Shown in pieces: positions 34,644 through 46,702 of a DNA stretch of 64,000 nt. The stretch is from contig JAKUCV010003272.1 of NCBI GenBank assembly GCA_028386065.3, forward strand, positions 222,748 to 286,747. The letters run 5' to 3'. This DNA comes from Turnera subulata. Taxonomy: Eukaryota; Streptophyta; Magnoliopsida; Malpighiales; Passifloraceae. The stretch's first letter is position 1, and each line of letters starts with the position of its first letter. Below the pieces are notes generated by a model. That model made no database searches. It was not told where the DNA came from and was given only the letters and a program-made list of their open reading frames with translations. The position numbers and the translations under genes are program-made.

Positions 34644-37600
34644 CTCAAAGAAAAAAGTCAACAACCAATGGGATGATTGGTGATTACTTTCTTGGGTATC
34701 GCTATGATACCCTGAATAGAATTTGGGTTACGTTCCGTACCCTCGCTATTGTGGATAAATACTATCATTACACACCCTTGCTAATGTGGACAAATACCAT
34801 CATTGCACGTGGATTTGTGGGCCATAAAGAACAAAATGTACCTTGGTACTCAACAAAAGTTAAATTGAGACATAGCGCGACTTGTTTAGGACTTTGCATT
34901 CTATGCCATATATTAAATTCCTATTACATAGGTCTGCATGACCTAGTGTAGGCTGCAGCTTCCTTGTTTGGCATAATGATAAAAACTTATTAAATTTTAG
35001 AAAATAAAAACTATTTTTTATATACGATTTGATAATTGATATATCATAATGTTTATATATTATTAACTTGATAAATAATTAAGATACAACATTTTAATTG
35101 GATTATGCCGTTTTATATTATTTAATCATAAAACTATTCTCCTAGTTAGTTATAAAAGAAAATTATTTTTCTATTTTGTTAAGTCAAAAAAATCTGTTAG
35201 TCCTTTAGATAAAGAAAAAAAATATATTTATCCTTTTACAATTTAAAAAACCTATAAATTATTTCATATTGATACATATCACGTTTAGTTATATAGAAAA
35301 ATTTTACATTTAGACTTAAGAACTTATACTTCTTCTTTATCAAATTTACATTTTAAACTCGTTATAGCATATATTGTCCTTCATGGTTTTACCTCTTATA
35401 ATAAATATGGTGGAGTATTTATTGTGTTACCGGAATTATAGTATGTTAGTTATATTTGATGGGCCAGTCCCACTAATTAAGCCATGATCCAAAGGGTCAT
35501 ATTGGTAGCCCATAACGACCAAATCGTTAATTAGGTGTAAGAGTTCGAATTTAAACATGATTTAAAATCCCCCATAATCCTCAATCTATTATATATATTT
35601 AAAGCTGTATCCCTCACCAGGTTTTGACACATAAGATTTTTGAGGTCTTGCTTTATTGTCATGTGGAGGCTTTAAGGTCTTCCATTATTGACATGTGGAG
35701 GGTTGTAGGTGTAGTTTGATTGGCTATAATGACAAACATAATTATCCCAGAGAAACCTGATCTGTTATACTGTTTTTAAAAGAATTCCAATCACACCCAA
35801 ATTGTTGAAAAGAAAATTCACATGCAAGATTGGTATTATATATATTTATTATGATGTTATCTTTTAGTTTTAATAATTATACTCTTATCAGGAAAGGTGA
35901 TAAACCAAAACACAATACTGATAACTACTAGATGTTTATCATAAAAGCTGATAAAGTTATTTATTTAATAAGCTTCATATTATCTTTTAAAAAAAACAAT
36001 CCTGACAAAAATTATAATCTTATCAGATAAGCTATTAAATTGTTATCACTAAAACTGGTAAGATTTTTGTTAAGGTGAACCGTAACAAAAGTTTACAGGT
36101 CAAAAGAGCAAACTCAAACAAAAAACAAAAACAGGATAACAAACATAATGAATTTTTTGATTTTATAATATACCATATAGTTATTATTTTTTTTAACATA
36201 ACGAAATTATAAGCTTTTCTTCTTCTTTCTATTAAACTGATAAGAATTAAACTGTTACTCTTTGATAAGATTTTGGTTATCATTTTTTTCTTTATTTAAT
36301 TTTTGTTTATTCCCACAAAACTAATATAAATACTGGTATAGACACTGTGATGCAGCTTAATTTGTGTCACTGTATCTGTGATACAGTTTCTATATCATTC
36401 ATTCTCTCTTATCCCTCAGTTTTTATATCATTCATCCTCTCTTATTCCATCTCTATTTTGTTTGTACTTGGAGTACGAACGAATATTATTATAATATTAA
36501 TAGTTATTTTGTTTCTTTAAATTAAGCATTTTGTTTATTTTTCTTTACTTTCTATCAAATACAATAATGTATGTTAAATTCTTAAATATATTTCGATCTT
36601 TTTTTGCAAGAAAATGAATATTAATGCTTTGCATTTTTTACAGATTCTCCTCATTATTCTGGATATAATATTAATCGATACAAAGGTATGTTTTAAATAT
36701 TAATTATTTTATTTAGTTTTTTTTGGTCTTTCCTACATTTTTTTGTCTTTTTCGATTTTTTTCTACATAGTATTAGCTTTTGATATTTCATTTTCCAGAA
36801 TATATTATATTTTCTATTTACTCCATAGTAATAGTTTTTTTATTTGCTTTCCTGATTTTTTTTTTAAAAATACTCTCTTCTGTTTTTTATTTTTTTTATT
36901 ATTAATTAATTCTTTTAGTTTCCTTTTCTATTTTTTGATATTTTATTTTTGTTTTAGGGCTCAATGATGCTTTTTTAAATTTAAAAAATTAATTATTATT
37001 TATATTATTATTGAATACTTTATTTTTTTATTTTTCTGATTTATATTATATTTTCTTTTTTAATTTCTCGGCATAACAATAGTTTTTTATTTATTTTCCT
37101 GAACTATATATTTTCAAAATTACTCTCTTATGTTTTTTTCTATTTTATATTAATTAATTTTTTAAATTTTTTATTTTTGTTGTTTAATATTTTTTTAGTT
37201 ATTATTTATATTATTATTAAATTCATTTTTTTATTTTTTTATTTTTTTATTTTAATTTATGCACCTAATAATAGATTTTTTTTATTTATTTTCTTTATTT
37301 ACATTTTAAAAATTTTATCTTATGTTTTGTTTTTTTATTATTAATTTTTTCTTCTGTTTTTTAATATGTTTTGTTTTAGGGGTCAATGATGCATGTTTAA
37401 ATATAAAAAATTAATTATTATCTATATTATTAGTAAATATTTTATTTATTTATTTTTCTGATTTATATTCTATTTTATATTTTAATAATTTTTATGCATA
37501 ATAATATTTTTTAATTTATTTTCTTGATTTATATGAAAAAAATGTAGAAAAATATATAATTTGGGGAAAAAAATTATATGCAATTTTTTAAAAATTTATT

Positions 37601-38232
37601 TGAGTATATAAAATAACAAATGCTTAGAAATAATTGTTAATATGTTCAATGATTTTATAAAAATTGGAATCCAAGGGAAATGAGCTAGTAACAGCTAAGG
37701 TATGCAACCCAACTTGTTACCGCTTCTTTACTTGATCGATATATGACTCAAACACTCTTAGTCTCTTAATGACTTAGGGATTGTATCGTTCCTAGGGTAT
37801 AGATACTCCGCTTCTACCAAACCAACTTTCTACTTTATCTGTGCAAGTGACACGTGGAATTTACCATACATGTTGTTATAAATCTATAATATTTTTAATA
37901 CTAAGTACATTATAGAAGTATAATGTAAATTAAAATTTTAATTAGTAAGTTAATTATTTCTAAAAGATAAATAATATTTAGTTAGTCACGCTTGCTAATT
38001 TAACTTTCTTTAATTTAAGAATTTAAATTTATTGACATCAATTTAAAAATTAATACAATAACTTAAATATGTTATGCTTCTTGTGATCTTATTTTATAAA
38101 AATTTTTAAAATACATATAATATCATATTATCAAGGTAAATTTTATATTATTCACCAAAATATTTCAGTGTATATAGAAAATTTAAAATGATGACAAGAA
38201 TTTCAGCCTTAAAAATTATTTCAATATTAGGG
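34644..38232. other. AT-rich intergenic region
   Basis: No gene found. It starts with a continuation of the 17.2-22.6 kb repeat block (ATTCTCAAAG...GTCAACAACCAATGGGATGATTGG), which the MULE interrupts. A Helitron-5'-end-like TCTATTATATATATTTAAAGC lies at 35585, without a convincing 3' end. A tandem repeat array is listed separately. Confidence 0.5.
36775..37540 (+). repeat. Diverged tandem array, ~190-245 bp unit, extremely AT-rich
   Basis: About three and a half units. Landmarks recur in order: TTTATATTATATTTTCT-like, then (A)TAATAGTTTTTTTAT near 36826, 37070, 37261 and 37496, then TTACTCTCTTATG-like, then TTGTTTTAGGG(C/G)TCAATGATGC (near 36950 and 37372). Open frames here encode only Phe/Leu/Ile-rich translations of T runs. 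Confidence 0.7.
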
Positions 38233-40091
38233 TGTGACACCTGAGTTTGATGAGGGCGGGAAGTTGTGAGGACGCGACCAAAAATTAATTTGATCCCTCA
38301 CTACATCAAAGGAATCCCCTTCCGAAATTTTATTAAGGACAAAATTCAGCGAAAAACCTTGACATCCATCACCGGAAGGAACCAGTCATAGCGGACCAAA
38401 GATGTAGGATTCGGGGGGTTCGTCACAGATGGGAAAGTGTTAGGCACCCATCCATGTTGGGGCGAAATCTTGTGCAGTTGAAGATCAAAGCATGCCTTAT
38501 GCACAAAAAACACACCATCGAAAACGTAATAAAAATAAAAACAAAACAGAGAATAAACACATAATTGGGCTTGAAATTCCGCCACTAGAATCCATCTACG
38601 TACTCCGGCGACCGGATTCAAAGTTCACGTAGTTCTTGCATGGAAACACGAAAATGCGACGACACAACACAGCACACAGACACAATATGACACAATGACG
38701 CAAAATCGAAATCGCAACAGCAGCATAAAAAGAAAACACAAAATTTTGGCTCGCATCCCGTTATCAAATCGAGACTACCTGCGTATCCGTGTGACCGGGG
38801 TCAAAGCCACGTTGTTCTAAACATGGATTCGCATAAAACTCATAGCATCATCATCAATAGCATCATAGCAACACAGCACAGCAGCAAAAATCAAAATTAA
38901 AAGGATTAGGGTTACCTCTTGAAGCCTTCCTCTCGCTCCTATAAGCTTTCCGCTCTACAATAGAATTCTGGATCTGACTTTAATCGAAAAATGGTACAGA
39001 AGGAGGCTGAATCAGCATCTAGCGTCCATAACAAAGTCGTAGATCTCTCTCTCAGCTTTCCGCAGACTCTAAGAACGCAGCAAACTGACATCTACAGCCT
39101 GAGATATCGCAATTTTCCCGCTACTGCGCAGAGAAGAAAGCTCCTCTCGGGGTTGTACTCTTCACATCAATGATTTGCTCCGATTGACCTCCTTCCTCCT
39201 CTCCTATTGATCTTTCTTTGCTACTGAGTTGTTGCTACTCTTCTCCACGAGATTTCTCTCAAGTAAACAGCTCCTAAAATGATTCCTAAGCTCAAAGAAC
39301 TAGGGTTTCTCCAAGCATTCTAAGCTTGAGGTGTGTAGAGAATAATTCTAATGTGTGTCCCTATTATGTCTATTGGGGGTCTATTTATAGTCTTCAGTGG
39401 GTAAGGGATTGTCCTAATGATCTAAGAGCTAGAAATTGGAAAAGAGGAAAAAAGAAGATTTTGGAAGCAACGACTGCCATGGCCCTAGCAGTCATCTCGT
39501 GACGACCGTCGGGACCTGCCGCCCTTCCCTTCTTTGTCCGCCAGTGGTTGTGGACATGTCTCTATGTCCGCCACCGACTGGACAGTTTTTATTTTTTTCT
39601 TACTTTTCCTCCTCCATTCCGATTCCTAATTGGTTCCCACGCCTTCTAGAGTATTTCCTGACCAAGAAAACACCCTAAACTTGTCTCCTACTCCACTACT
39701 TTTCTTTTTTGTCAATTACACATCAAATTATTCCTATTTTCTATTAAAATTACCATAAAAACATAAAATAGGCAAAATATAAAATTTAATCCCAGATTTC
39801 CACAAAAATTAGTTGGAGGCCATGTGTTTAAATGGGCTAATATCTAATATCTCTGGAGGATCCATATCTTATTGGCCCTAACATAACATTTATTTCTAAC
39901 CCAAAATTAAATTATCTCAAAAATAAAGGAAAAATGAAAACTAGAATAAAAAAATAAAATATCCATATTCTGCCACATTAATCACAAACATATTCATGCC
40001 TAGAAATCAAATCAACTAATCAATCATAGAGACAAACACATTCATAATCAAAGTAGTAGAATAAATCGAAGGTCAAATTTGGGTGTTCACA
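38233..40091 (-). mobile_element. Solo LTR, 1.86 kb, of a Ty3-type element
   Basis: Read on the minus strand it starts TGTGAACACCCAAATTTGACC and ends CTCAGGTGTCACA, giving TGTGA/TCACA inverted ends. A minus-strand TATA box, CTATAAATAG, lies at 39381-39390. No internal domains or second LTR are adjacent. The flanking 5-mers (TAGGG and GAAGT) do not match, so the solo LTR may have formed by recombination between elements, or the flanks have changed. The short frames inside are not genes. Confidence 0.65.
39381..39390 (-). promoter_or_regulatory. TATA box of the solo LTR
   Basis: CTATAAATAG on the minus strand, placed in the middle of the LTR and agreeing with its orientation. Confidence 0.5.
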
Positions 40092-41039
40092 GAAGTGTAT
40101 GTTGGCGCTAGTGAGAGCATGGACAAGAAGCAACTTCTGGAAGACTTTTAGACAGAGGGTACATGAACAAATCGAATCCTCACCGAAATATGAGAGATCT
40201 TGAGACTGTGTAAGGATTAGTTGTACTTAAGGATTTAGTATGACCCTAAATTATGTTTAATCACCAAATCATGGACTTGAATCGCCTTCAATTGTTAGTG
40301 AGATACAGAGAATCGTGGCCCATGAAGTAGCCCAATAGATTTATAACAAGTTCGATATAATCACATGTTGATGAGAAGCAAAAGTTAGGTTATCTGGCCT
40401 AATTGTTCTCCATGTCATTTCAATTATAGATATCAATGACGTAAATAATAATTTTTCATGCTCACATAAATTTATATTATAATTCAAAAAATTTCAATAT
40501 ATAACGAGAAATATATTAAAACACCATAGTTGCAGTGTACATTTTGACTAGTCGCATTAGATTTCTTTATATCAGGGTTTTGTTTTGGTGCTTTTTTCTT
40601 TTTCCCGATACCTTTGTAGGATGTGTATCTCATAAATATTGTTGTTCTTCTAATAAAATATATGATTATCATAAAAAAGTTAAGCGAGGGTTGGATTTTT
40701 TATTAAAATCATTTTATTACTAAGAATATCTTTGATAATGTAATCTATAAATATTATTACTTATAGATGATACCAATTATGGATGCAGAAATGCCATTAT
40801 TTTATAGATTTAATATTGTCTCCATTATATCATGACATATTGATATGATTTTGTGAATTTTTGGAAGTTTTATAAAAAAAGTAAAGAAAAAACAAACCCG
40901 GATAACTTTCTAGCATTTTTGTTAATACAAAAAGAAAAATTTGGCACACATAAATCCTTATTAAGATATTTGGGCTTAATATATTTATTAATGCTAATCT
41001 ATGATTACCCATTTTTACTGAGTTATTAAGTATTGATTT
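40092..41039. other. Intergenic sequence, nothing identified
   Basis: AT-rich with no domain, repeat boundary or RNA gene that I can recognise. Short opposing frames (for example around 40484-40723) are random. Confidence 0.4.
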
Positions 41040-41610
41040 TGATGATTAACAAACTAGGTTGAGTACTGACTAGTTGTATTTTTATATTGATTGAGTATTA
41101 GGCAGGTCAGTGGTCCAAGGCCAGAGACATGTGTCTCTCTTCTATTAGCATTATTATTATCGACGGTCCTCACATGTGGTCCACAATTGCCAAGAATGGA
41201 ATGCTTTTTAATTATAAAGCTGTAAAGAGAGAAGACTTCCAGAAAAGAATTCAACTCTCTCTCTTCTCTGCTCAATTATCAATTGGTGGTCCTTCAAGTG
41301 ATCCACACAAGCCTAGCATGGATTGTTCTTGCATTATAGAGCTGCAAAGCAAGAAGAGTTCCAGAATATAACCCAACATCAACAAGTGGATTATCTCAGT
41401 CAACTCTGGAAGCAAATAACTGTAGGAGGAAAAGCCCCATATTCTTAGAAACTATATAAGGAGGTCCAAAGCCTCTCTAAAGGTTAGCCCAGCTTATTGG
41501 AGAGATTCTGAGTCTGAAACTTGAGCTTACAGCTGTGTTCTTCATCTTGAGCTTACACTTGTATTCAATCCTTTGTAAGGTTAGTTTATAGGCAAGATGA
41601 GAAACATGCG
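41040..41610 (+). mobile_element. Probable LTR relic of a Sirevirus-like Copia element
   Basis: The sequence starts with TTTTGATGATTAACAAACTAGG and has a promoter-like ACTATATAAGG near 41450. It ends with a CTTGAGCTTACA/TCTTGAGCTTACACTTG duplication and TCCTTTGTAAGG. Layout and word use resemble the Sirevirus LTRs at 43839 and 61858 (TATATAA followed by a short transcribed leader). Direct similarity is too weak to be sure, and no boundaries or TSD are visible. Confidence 0.35.
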
Positions 41611-41847
41611 AAAATGCTATAAAGACCCAACTTAACATTAATATTAATAAATTAATATTTTATTCTTAATTTATTGAGATGACTTGTCATACAACATGCA
41701 GTTTATTATAATACTTAAGCGAATATATACAAATAGTACTACTAAGTATTAATAGGAAAAAAAATAACACTTATCGAAATAATAATTATAAAGTAACTTT
41801 TTTCTTATTTTATTGAGACAACCTATCATACAATACTGAATAACATG

Positions 41848-42270
41848 TAATTTCTTATTACAATTTCAAAATAATCGCATCATATTTAGTGCAATCTCTT
41901 ATGAAAAAAAAATTAATCACAATACTCTTTTGATATAGTAGTGAAATTGATCTACTTTGTCTATTTTATTATCAGTACAACTAAGATTTATATGTAAATT
42001 TAGTAAACAAGAGAAGAATAATATAAGTAATATATACCATTATGTTTCAAAAAAATAGAGAAAAATATGTAGTTTTTTATTACAATTTTAATATAATTGC
42101 AGCATATTTAGGGCAATCTCTTATGGAAAAAATTAATCATAATACATCTTCACTATAACAGTAAGATTGATGTACTGCGTCTACTTGAATCGATACAACT
42201 AAACTTATATGTCAACAGAGTAGACAAGAGAAGAATAATATAATTAATATAAATCTTTATGTTTCAAAAA
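41848..42270 (+). repeat. Two-copy tandem duplication, ~220 bp unit
   Basis: Two consecutive segments (about 41848-42060 and 42070-42270) share, in order, TTATTACAATTT, ATATTTAG(T/G)GCAATCTCTTATG, AACAAGAGAAGAATAATATAA-type and TTATGTTTCAAAAAAA words. They are clearly diverged and non-coding. Confidence 0.75.
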
Positions 42271-42279
42271 AAACAATTT

Positions 42280-43669
42280 ATTAATATAAGCTCAAACTAC
42301 ATACAAAATTGAATTCATAAATAAAATGCAAAAGTTGGGCTTTGTCTTCTGATTCATACAATAACAACAAAAAAGAAAGATAAAAGAAGAAAAATAGCAT
42401 TAAAAAAGGACATAGTTACACTTGTGGTCATTTCTTTTGATCCAATAAAACCCCCCAAAAAACCTCGCAAATAAAATACAAAACATCTGCAGAACTAAAG
42501 CTATTTTGTACTTCCCTCATCCTGTTATCGGTCTTCTTAAAAACGTAATTAAGTAGTACAAATCAAATAAGTTAGTACAAGTAAATAACAAAAAGTTTCC
42601 TATAAATGTAAATAAAAAATATATACATATATATATATGTATAATTAATGAATTTGTTTTTAAAGAAAGTACAATATTATATATAGAAAAAGAATTTACA
42701 CTATGTACACTTATTCAATAACCTTATAAAAGTAAAAAATATTGCAAAACTTTAAACATAATAGTAATTGAGCTATATATAGAAGAGAATGAATAAATAA
42801 TTAGTATAAATTTGCAAAAATTTTCATGTCTCATGAAAAATGCTAATAAAAATAGTAAGTATAAATAAAGCTGATTATTACAAATTATATCTTTTAGTAC
42901 ACTTTAATAAGTAAATAATACAAATAATTACAAACGATTGTAGACAAACCTAAATTCGTATATTAACTTAGTGTTTGAAGATTTAAGTTAATAAAATGTC
43001 TACCCACAAGTAATCTATATCTATATCTGTACTATACATAAAAGGATGGACCTACCAAAATTGAAAAACTAAATTATTCTATACTATATATAAAAGCATG
43101 AATCTCCAAAAAATGAAAGACTAAATTACCATTACTTAATAATAAGGAATAATGAGTGGTACATCATACACTAATCAATTCAAGTCTCGCTAGAATATAA
43201 ATTAATAGAATTTACAAATTAATAGACTTACTCTTTATTAAATTACAAAATTATTATTTTATAATTTAGAATAGCATAAATATCAATAAATATCTTTAAC
43301 AAAAATTCAAGCTAAAGATTCTTATACAACAAGTAATTATGAACAATTTATATCCCATTAGATTATAAGATAATGATTAATATAAATCCTTATTTATATT
43401 CGATCAGAATTACAAAAACTAGGAAGAATAATAAGCGAATAACAACAATCAAAGAAAATTACTGCAAAAACATAACTACGAGAACGAGTTAGCAAAAATT
43501 AGAAATAAGAAGAATGATTATGAAAAAGAATAATCATGAGAACTCATGAGAGAAGTGCTCTAAGGTTATTTTCAATAAGTTTATCCATTTTATCATTAAC
43601 CATAATTTATTCATTGTTTTTTTAGTTGTAGGTAATGACTAGCCAACATTTAATTTTTGTAATGTAGAT
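42280..43669. other. AT-rich intergenic sequence with two Helitron-like 5' termini
   Basis: TCTGTACTATACATAAAAGG at 43026 and TCTATACTATATATAAAAGC at 43078 resemble 5' ends of plant Helitrons (TC...TACTATATATAAAAGC). I could not find a matching hairpin plus CTRR 3' end, so no element is delimited. No genes seen. Confidence 0.35.
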
Positions 43670-43838
43670 TAGAGATAATTTCTCATCATTTATATTGAAT
43701 AAAGTATTGAAAAAATAACCCATTGATTGGTTCTAATTTTGTGAGTTTTACAATTCTTCACAATGGGTTCAATTTTATGCAATTTGTTATAGTTTCTCAT
43801 GATATCACGCTTTATATTGAATAAAGTATTCACAAAAC
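43670..43838 (+). repeat. Left part of a ~122-bp tandem repeat interrupted by the Sirevirus-like element
   Basis: TATATTGAATAAAGTATT recurs at 43691 and 43813. The repeat continues beyond the element at 62959-63170 with the same words (ACCCATT(G/C)A, TTTTGTGAG, CAATTTTATGCAATTTGTT), so the element landed inside this array. Confidence 0.75.
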
Positions 43839-45061
43839 TGTGAATCGGATGATGATTAGTAAGATACTTTAGTCTAATTAATTGAGATTATTAACATAAG
43901 GCATGCAGTAAATTGACACATTGATTATACTATGATAATATGCCTTTAAATACAATTAATCATGCCAACTATTATTATATGCACTAACTAGGTTTTGATT
44001 ATGACAAACCTAGATGTGTAGCATCTTTTGTATCTTACCATGAATCACAGCTCACAAAGAAGCTCAATCCGTGATCAAACATCTTGGAAGAAGAGTGAGT
44101 GGGATTGGGTTTGGTGTTAGTGGAGTATGAAGTGTCGCCTTCAGCCACAAGCTCCCATGCCACTCATATTTGTTTAATCCCTATGGCAATTGGTCAAGGA
44201 ACCTAGTACACTAACGTTTCTGGGTTCTGAATTTATGATAAAAGCAACCTTAAACAAATCAAATATCAGCTGAATTCAAACTTCCTAGGTCTAACCTAGG
44301 ACTATGCTAAACAATGACATCAATGACAAAAAGCTGCTGACTGGTGTGTCTCGTGCCAAAGCGTGAAGGGGATAACAGGGAAGATAAATGTTGACACTCT
44401 GGCACCTAGGAAGACAAAACAGTTGGATGGAAAGGGACATGTAACGGATCTTTTGAATTGACACTATCCATCTTACCTATATAAAGAGATGCTGATTCAA
44501 GGAGAACCTCAGAGCTGCTAAACCGAGATTTTGAATTCAAGCAAAGTTAGTTGCACTTGCAGTTCTCAAGTCAAGCAAAAGAGAGAGAGAAAAAAGTTCT
44601 TAGTTTATACATTGTGAGATAATATTTGAAGGGAAAAGTTGTTGCGCTTAGTAATAGCTTTTGTATTAGAGGGTTTTGTGTAAGGCAAAGCTATAGAAAG
44701 CTTAGTGGTGAGTGATTAGGGTTTGAGTTGAGCCTAAAGAAAAAATTATACTAGGGGTTATCGGTTAAACGCGTGAAAAACCATAATAGAATGAGTTAGA
44801 AATCTCAAGGGGGGATCCTTGTGTAGTGGAGGTAGTCCTGTGTGGCGAACCACTATAAATCTTGTGTCAAATTATCTCTACCCCTTTCTCTTAGCATTCT
44901 AACTAGTGTGTTCATTAGTAGTCCTAAACATAAAATCCAGAGTCAAAAACATTTTGGCATTAGAGATACCAAATTAGGTCTTAATCAGCCAGGCACATTC
45001 ACACCCCAACCCTCCCCCCCCCCCCCCCCGCGCCCCGTTTTTATCCACTTTTGGGCCAACA
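43839..45061 (+). mobile_element. 5' LTR of the Sirevirus-like element
   Basis: Starts TGTGAATCGG. The promoter-like CCTATATAAAGAG lies near 44476. I place the end at GGGCCAACA (45061) because a primer-site-like AGTAGCGGAGC follows. Matching to the 3' LTR stops earlier, at about 44979. The extra end carries a 17-base C run (about 45013-45029). Confidence 0.7.
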
Positions 45062-45080
45062 ATTAGTAGCGGAGCAAGGA
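45062..45080 (+). other. Primer-binding-site-like sequence of the Sirevirus-like element
   Basis: ATTAGTAGCGGAGCAAGG follows the LTR. It resembles the initiator-Met primer site (TGGTATCAGAGC) only in its AG-AGC half and shares AGCGGAGC with the nested Copia element. Confidence 0.4.
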
Positions 45081-45117
45081 ATCTCCATTTGTAGATTAAC
45101 TTCCAAGAAAAAAGATC

Positions 45118-45144
45118 ATGGCATTCGAGGGAAACAACATCAAC
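45118..45144 (+). pseudogene. First nine codons of the Sirevirus-like gag, before the nested insertion
   Basis: ATG at 45118 opens MAFEGNNIN and the frame is cut after codon 9. The next codon, AAT, resumes at 53163 after the second copy of the TCAAC target duplication. The frame is exactly preserved across the 8-kb insertion, which confirms both the start codon and the insertion borders. Confidence 0.8.
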
Positions 45145-46688
45145 TGTAAGTAACTGAGCATGCAAACTTGACAATCAAATGCAGCGAAAAAACCCAGAAA
45201 CCATGGAGGATCCAAGTGAAAGTAACTAAACCGAATAACAATTTTTGCGTACCTGAATCGGTTGAGATCTTTCACTCAACTGTTGTGCCGAATTAGCTAG
45301 AGCCAAAAAAAAATCCCGTCCCTCTATGGTATCCACACGAATCGTCGATCTCTGGTCGGAAAACATCTCATGATCTCCAACCCGAGCACTCCCGAATCGT
45401 TGTGCTAGCTACGAATTTCCGGGAGCTATGTGGTGTTTCTTTCTTTCTCAAAGAATGGGTTTGTAATCTAAATTGTGTGTGACTGTTGTGTGTGTTGATA
45501 ATCTGATCATCAAGCCCTATTTATACACACAATTAATGCATAGATTAATGAGACAATGGCCAACATCATCATGCTTTAACCATCATGAATATACTTTAAG
45601 TCTAATCATGTCTCCACTATGTCTTAATGCTCCACTAAGCATTAATGGATGCTCCACTAAGCATTAATGGGATTACACATCATATGGCATTAATTTTGGT
45701 TCAATAATTCTGATAATTAGTGAACAAAATCAGTCCAAAACGACCCGGTCCAACCATGGTCCAACCAAGATTCAACCATAGTCCACCCACTTGGTCGAAC
45801 CACGGTCCAACCATGGTTCAACCACCTGCTCGAAACAACAATTCTAAGTGTGTGACCCTGTAGGCACTTGTAATGTTTGGCAATAATTGTAAAATCTCAT
45901 TTTGCAATTATAAACAATGAGCGATGTCTAGCAACACATCATTGCTACCCAAACGACAAGAACAATACTGATTCAATATGCCTCGGAAGCATGTCATCGT
46001 CCTTTCGTCACATTATCAAGATTAAACACGAGACATGGAATAAGTCAATCTCGCATATGTTTAGTCTAAGTTTCCTGATCCCCGAATTAACTGTGTAAAA
46101 TGGATACTAATGATATCACCATATCACATAATCCGAGCATGGCCATGCATTTACAGTTCAACTCTATCAAGAGGCCCAACTGATAATATACCCGTTATAT
46201 GGATTGGACGAATTCCTTCTTGATCATACAACACTCACTACACACTTATCATATACCCAATTATTACACTAAGGTCTACTCAGTTATGAATAGCCAAGAG
46301 AAATATCAAAGTACATGACTAACATGTTGGGAGCCTTGATGATCTCAGGTCAAAGGACAATACATATAAGAACCACTAATGACAATCATATAACGTTCCA
46401 TGTAGTGTTCTTATGTTGGGTCAGTCCAGACCACAAGTTCTCTAACTTGTACCCGTATGTAGAATTCATATCTCATATAATTCTCAACATATGCTAGTCT
46501 TAATTTATTTATTACAACCCATCCATAATAATAATCGACTAGGGACATTTAAGAATATAAAATATTCTAGGGTTATAAATATGTGCAAGCGTTTATCACA
46601 TAAACATATTTATTGGAATAACCTTAATGTATATACATGACTATATACAATCATCCAATGATTGGCTTTTGGGCATATTACACTAACA
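45145..46688 (-). mobile_element. 3' LTR of the Angela-like element
   Basis: On the minus strand it starts TGTTAGTGTAATATGCCC and ends CAGTTACTTACA. It has a minus-strand TATA box TATAAATAGG (45517-45526). It carries a direct 22-bp duplication (TGCTCCACTAAGCATTAATGG, 45628-45671) that the 5' LTR lacks, a post-insertion change. Confidence 0.9.
45517..45526 (-). promoter_or_regulatory. TATA box in the 3' LTR of the Angela-like element
   Basis: TATAAATAGG on the minus strand. The 5' LTR copy lies at 52007-52016. Confidence 0.55.
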
Positions 46689-46699
46689 ATCTCCCACTT
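46689..46699 (-). other. Polypurine tract of the Angela-like element
   Basis: On the minus strand AAGTGGGAGAT abuts TGTTAGTG of the 3' LTR. Confidence 0.7.
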
Positions 46700-46702
46700 G
46701 CA

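Noticed and set aside
34316..34648. 110-codon minus-strand frame as a gene
   Set aside because: It coincides with the right TIR of the 12-kb MULE and extends into its target duplication.
36743..36967. Hydrophobic 74-codon frame as a membrane peptide
   Set aside because: Phe/Leu/Ile-rich translation of T-rich tandem repeats with no coding signature.
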